From contig JAQGHH010000267.1 in assembly GCA_028288945.1 (NCBI GenBank), positions 1-8,531 of the forward strand: a stretch of 8,531 nucleotides of DNA, given 5' to 3'. The notes beneath the pieces were generated by a model. The model did not search any database. It was not told where the DNA came from and saw only the letters and a list, made by a program, of their open reading frames with translations. Position numbers and translations under genes: made by a program. Shown piece after piece: positions 6,147 to 8,531 of this stretch (its first letter is position 1; every line of letters starts with the position of its first letter). Source of the DNA: Phycisphaerales bacterium (GTDB lineage Bacteria; Planctomycetota; Phycisphaerae; Tepidisphaerales; Tepidisphaeraceae).

Positions 6147-6174
6147 AGTGCTGAGTGCTGAGTTCTGATCGCTG
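6147..6174. repeat. Tandem heptamer array, AGTGCTG family (4 units)
   Basis: Four exact 7-base steps: AGTGCTG (6147-6153), AGTGCTG (6154-6160), AGTTCTG (6161-6167) and ATCGCTG (6168-6174). It starts five bases after the ArsR stop codon, in the 80-base space between two convergent genes. No inverted partner is present nearby, unlike the arrays at 2271, 7193 and 7784. No intrinsic terminator is visible for either flanking gene. Confidence 0.7.
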
Positions 6175-6222
6175 AGGAAGATAGGAAAGCAATCCATCTC
6201 GGTGTAGCTCGCCTGTGCGCGA

Positions 6223-7182
6223 TCAACGGCGGCGCTTGGGTTCTGGGAGTGGTTCGTCTGCTTCGCTCAGGCGTTGACCGGTGAGTTGGATGAAGACGTC
6301 TTCGAGGGTCGGCTTGCCGACGGAGACGGAATCGACCATGCCGGGCACTGCTTCAATGAGCTGCGGGACGAATTCGTGGCCGCGGGGGCGCTCGATGCGG
6401 AGCGTGCCGTCGACCTCCTGAGCTTCCACGCCCAGTCGTTCACGCAACGCCGTCCGTAATTCGGCGGGGTGGGCGGAGGCGATGGTGATGACGTCGCCCC
6501 CGATTCGCTCCTTGAGCGCCGCGGGCGTGTCCGCCGCGAGCAGGCGGCCGCGGGCCAGCACGGCCAGGCGTCCGCACCGTTCGGCCTCTTCCATCAAATG
6601 CGTGGTGACCAGCACCGTCACGCCGTCGCGCTCATTGATCTGGCGCAAATGCCGCCACATCTCGATTCGGGCTGCCGGGTCGAGCCCTGTGCTCGGCTCG
6701 TCGAGCAATAGCACCCGCGGGCGATGGAGCAGTCCTTTTGCGACTTCGACGCGCCGCCGCATGCCGCCGCTGAAGCTTTCCACACGTTCGCCAGCGCGTT
6801 CGCCCAATCCAACCGTCGCCAGCGCCTGTTCGACACGTCCACGAAGGTCCGCCCCGCGCAGCCCGTAGAGATGCCCCTGGTGCGTCAGGTTCTCGGCGGC
6901 CGTGAGTTGCTTATCCAGACTGGGCGACTGAAACACCACCCCAATCTGCTGACGGATGCGATCCCGCCCCTCTGCCGCGTCAAGGCCAAACAGCTTCACC
7001 CGACCGGCGTCAGTGGGAATGAGCGTGGCGAGAATGCGAAATAAAGTGGTTTTGCCGCTGCCGTTGGGACCGAGGAAGCCAAAGACTTCGCCGGCATTGA
7101 TTTGAAGAGACAAGTCGTCGAGCGCGACGCGGGGGCCGTAGCGGTGCGTGAGGTGGGTGATGTCGATGATGGGCGTTGTCAT
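6223..7182 (-). CDS. ABC transporter ATP-binding protein (DrrA/CcmA-like)
   Basis: The 319-residue product is a complete ABC ATPase that powers a membrane exporter: Walker A GPNGSGKT (38-45), Q-loop Q85, signature FSGGM (137-141), Walker B RVLLLDEP (156-163), D-loop STGLD (164-168) and switch His H195. The C-terminal extension (about 215-319), ending with LEDVFIQLTGQ, is typical of the DrrA/NodI/CcmA group of drug- or haem-type exporters. The tail is basic (PKRRR). ATG 7182 has no Shine-Dalgarno sequence; a heptamer array begins about 10 bases upstream. It lies downstream of oxidase subunits III and IV in the same direction, where ABC genes are often found in such loci and may assist oxidase assembly. 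No permease follows, because the next gene is a convergent ArsR gene, so its membrane partner must be elsewhere. Confidence 0.95.
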   Translation of the reverse strand: MTTPIIDITHLTHRYGPRVALDDLSLQINAGEVFGFLGPNGSGKTTLFRILATLIPTDAGRVKLFGLDAAEGRDRIRQQIGVVFQSPSLDKQLTAAENLTHQGHLYGLRGADLRGRVEQALATVGLGERAGERVESFSGGMRRRVEVAKGLLHRPRVLLLDEPSTGLDPAARIEMWRHLRQINERDGVTVLVTTHLMEEAERCGRLAVLARGRLLAADTPAALKERIGGDVITIASAHPAELRTALRERLGVEAQEVDGTLRIERPRGHEFVPQLIEAVPGMVDSVSVGKPTLEDVFIQLTGQRLSEADEPLPEPKRRR

Positions 7183-7192
7183 TTTGCGGGTG

Positions 7193-7372
7193 TCAGTTAT
7201 CCGTTGTCAGTGGTCAGTTGCGAAAGAGGAATCCTAGGCGCCGCGGCCGGGTTGTGCGGCGACGCATAGGGCAACACGAGTGCAAGCACCTTCCCCCTCT
7301 CGGCCGAGTACAGAGGGGAGGGGGAACCGAACGGTCCCTGTCAACAACTGACCACTGACAACGGACAACTGA
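7193..7372. repeat. Long inverted repeat built of TCAGTTG-family heptamers
   Basis: The left arm (7193-7220) has four 7-base units ending in TCAGTGG and TCAGTTG. The right arm (7345-7372) is its reverse complement at 27 of 28 positions. The 124-base interior carries a second hairpin in which TTCCCCCTCT (7291-7300) pairs with the GA-rich AGAGGGGAGGGGGAA (7312-7326). The whole looks like a small composite palindromic element filling the space between the subunit IV and ABC ATPase genes. The right arm overlaps the 3' end of the subunit IV reading frame and supplies its last codons. No transposase is encoded, so any mobility would need help in trans. Confidence 0.8.
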
Positions 7373-7775
7373 CAACCCCCACCAACCCATGATGCAGCTT
7401 TTCGAACCATCCGACCATGTCGTTGAAGTCCGTGCCCCGGCCCAGGGCGATGTCGGGGATGAGGGCGATCGCGAGAATGACGGCCAGGCCCAGCGGCACG
7501 AACAGGATCGTGTAGATCAGCTTCCCCTCAAACTTTAGATGCATGAAGTACCGCGCGACGAACGCGGCTTTCGTGGACGCGATGACCAGAGCGACGACGA
7601 CGTTGATCATCTCGTTGTGGATCGGCAGAAACGCCACCGTCACCGTCAGGAGCGTCAGCCCAACCAGGATCTGAAAGATGCGAAGGTAGTTGATCGCATG
7701 GTGCGGCGCCGGCATGCTCACGCCGTGCGGCGCATCCGGATGTTCCATGCGGTCGGCAGAGTCAATGATTGCCAT
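7341..7775 (-). CDS. Cytochrome c oxidase subunit IV (caa3 type)
   Basis: The 144-residue product has three membrane helices (about 30-50, 56-76 and 87-108) and the family pattern KAAFVARYFMHLKFE (69-83) in the second helix and following loop. This small subunit helps assemble or stabilise haem-copper oxidases in the cytoplasmic membrane. The N-terminal 28 residues are polar, with several His. ATG 7775 is the first start; no Shine-Dalgarno sequence is present because a heptamer array occupies that place. The protein would normally end near GWFEKLHHG (122-130); the remaining residues, ending in VVSCPLSVVSC, are read from the TCAGTTG-family repeat, which also supplies the TGA at 7341. The gene lies 100 bases after subunit III in the same direction, probably one operon. 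Confidence 0.9.
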   Translation of the reverse strand: MAIIDSADRMEHPDAPHGVSMPAPHHAINYLRIFQILVGLTLLTVTVAFLPIHNEMINVVVALVIASTKAAFVARYFMHLKFEGKLIYTILFVPLGLAVILAIALIPDIALGRGTDFNDMVGWFEKLHHGLVGVVSCPLSVVSC

Positions 7776-7783
7776 TGGGTCAG

Positions 7784-7870
7784 TCAGTTGTCAGTTGTCG
7801 GTTGCGAGTGAAGGCGGTGAATACGGTTTGTCCCTTCTGCTTCCTTCACTGGCAACCGGCAACTGACAAC
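7784..7870. repeat. Inverted heptamer repeat filling the subunit III-IV spacer
   Basis: The left side carries TCAGTTG (7784-7790), TCAGTTG (7791-7797) and TCGGTTG (7798-7804). Stretches 7787-7814 and 7843-7870 are reverse complements at 26 of 28 positions around a 28-base loop. It occupies nearly all of the 100-base space between the two oxidase genes. On the minus-strand mRNA it would form a long stem 11 bases before the subunit IV start codon. No U-run follows, so it is more likely an mRNA processing or stability structure, or a selfish repeat, than a terminator. Confidence 0.8.
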
Positions 7871-7875
7871 TATTC

Positions 7876-8531
7876 CTATATCAAATACAACAACGGAAAA
7901 AGGAAAATCCACACCAAATCCACGAAGTGCCAGTAAAGGCCGACATACTCGGTGTGGGAGGCGAAGAATTTTCCGCGCAGGCCTTGCACGAGAAGAATCG
8001 TCAAGGGGATCATTCCGCCGAGGACGTGAATGCCGTGGACGCCGGTGAGGGTGAAGTAGCAGGCGTAGAAGATGTTCTTCCACGGGCCGTACTGGATCTG
8101 CGTGCCGACGTTCGAGGCCTTGATAGTGTATTCCTGCGCCTTCACCGGGTGCCCGGCCTCGGCCTCCGTGAACGTCTTAAGCCCGTGCTCGCTGACGAGA
8201 TGGATGTCGAAGCCGATCTTCGCGTCGGCGAACTTTTCCAGCGGGGCGCGGTAGCCCGTGAGCAGCAGGTCACCATTGGGTTCGTGGTGGACGTGACCGT
8301 CGTAGACGTAGACCGCGGCTGACGCGGAGCCCGCATCGCCCTCGCGGGCGACGACCGTTTCATGGACCCACTTCGCATGATACTCGTAGGCCTTAATTCC
8401 CATGAACGCGAACGCACAGGCGAGCGTGGCGGCCAGACACTTCACCATTCGCTTTTTCTGGCGCTTCTGGGCGGCGTCCACCGCCAGGGCCATCGTCAGG
8501 CTGCTGAAGATCAGCACGAGCGTGTTGGTGC
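7876..8531 (-). CDS. Cytochrome c oxidase subunit III (5' end outside the window)
   Basis: The frame is open to the window edge (in-frame residues TNTL precede a GTG at 8517), so the N-terminus lies beyond 8531 and the GTG is not the real start. Visible landmarks of haem-copper oxidase subunit III are NTLVLIFSSLTMALAVDAAQ, then a basic loop and a helix leading to GIKAYEYHAKW, then FYACYFTLTGVHGIHVLGG and the closing helix YWHFVDLVWIFLFPLLYLI. This membrane subunit supports the catalytic subunit I of the terminal oxidase. Between the EY motif and the next helix lies an acidic, His-containing segment of roughly 100 residues, where family members usually have a short loop. By the positive-inside rule (KRQKKR loop cytoplasmic) this segment would face the periplasm. 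Subunits I and II are expected upstream, beyond the window. Confidence 0.95.
   Translation of the reverse strand, partial: TNTLVLIFSSLTMALAVDAAQKRQKKRMVKCLAATLACAFAFMGIKAYEYHAKWVHETVVAREGDAGSASAAVYVYDGHVHHEPNGDLLLTGYRAPLEKFADAKIGFDIHLVSEHGLKTFTEAEAGHPVKAQEYTIKASNVGTQIQYGPWKNIFYACYFTLTGVHGIHVLGGMIPLTILLVQGLRGKFFASHTEYVGLYWHFVDLVWIFLFPLLYLI

Overview
The window is GC-rich bacterial DNA with mostly compact genes and few Shine-Dalgarno sequences. Several features together suggest a member of the Planctomycetota (possibly Phycisphaerae-like) or a close relative: an ECF sigma factor followed by a zinc-less anti-sigma-like membrane protein and a secreted coiled-coil protein, a regulator with an N-terminal excisionase-like HTH and a C-terminal receiver, a caa3-type oxidase subunit III/IV pair beside an ABC ATPase, and intergenic spaces packed with short tandem heptamers. 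This assignment is inferred from gene content, not from a database search.

Layout. Positions 230-2223 (+) form a three-gene operon: ECF sigma factor, single-pass membrane protein that is probably its anti-sigma factor, and an exported helical protein whose start overlaps the preceding stop. A heptamer-built hairpin (2271-2348) follows. A leftward response regulator (2460-3053) ends at a clear intrinsic terminator (2383-2419) and has a strong stem-loop in its leader. Next, on the minus strand, an asparagine-synthase-like gene (5138 to 3387) is cut by one in-frame TAG at 4035-4037; the reading frame stays open on both sides. Further right are a minus-strand tRNA-Ala(CGC) (5411-5481) with a good promoter (5506-5533) and a plus-strand ArsR-type regulator (5813-6142) with a candidate promoter and tandem operator.

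The right third (6223-8531, minus) is part of a terminal oxidase locus transcribed leftward: cytochrome c oxidase subunit III (running off the window), subunit IV, then an ABC transporter ATPase with no permease beside it.

The main structure not explained by genes is a set of short tandem arrays with an exact 7-bp period in six intergenic locations. There are four unrelated unit families (ATYGGYC, TTTTGCA, AGTGCTG, TCAGTTG). Three of the sites are built as inverted pairs able to form long hairpins. One array supplies the last codons and stop of the oxidase subunit IV gene, and another fills the entire spacer between the subunit III and IV genes, including the place where a ribosome binding site would be.
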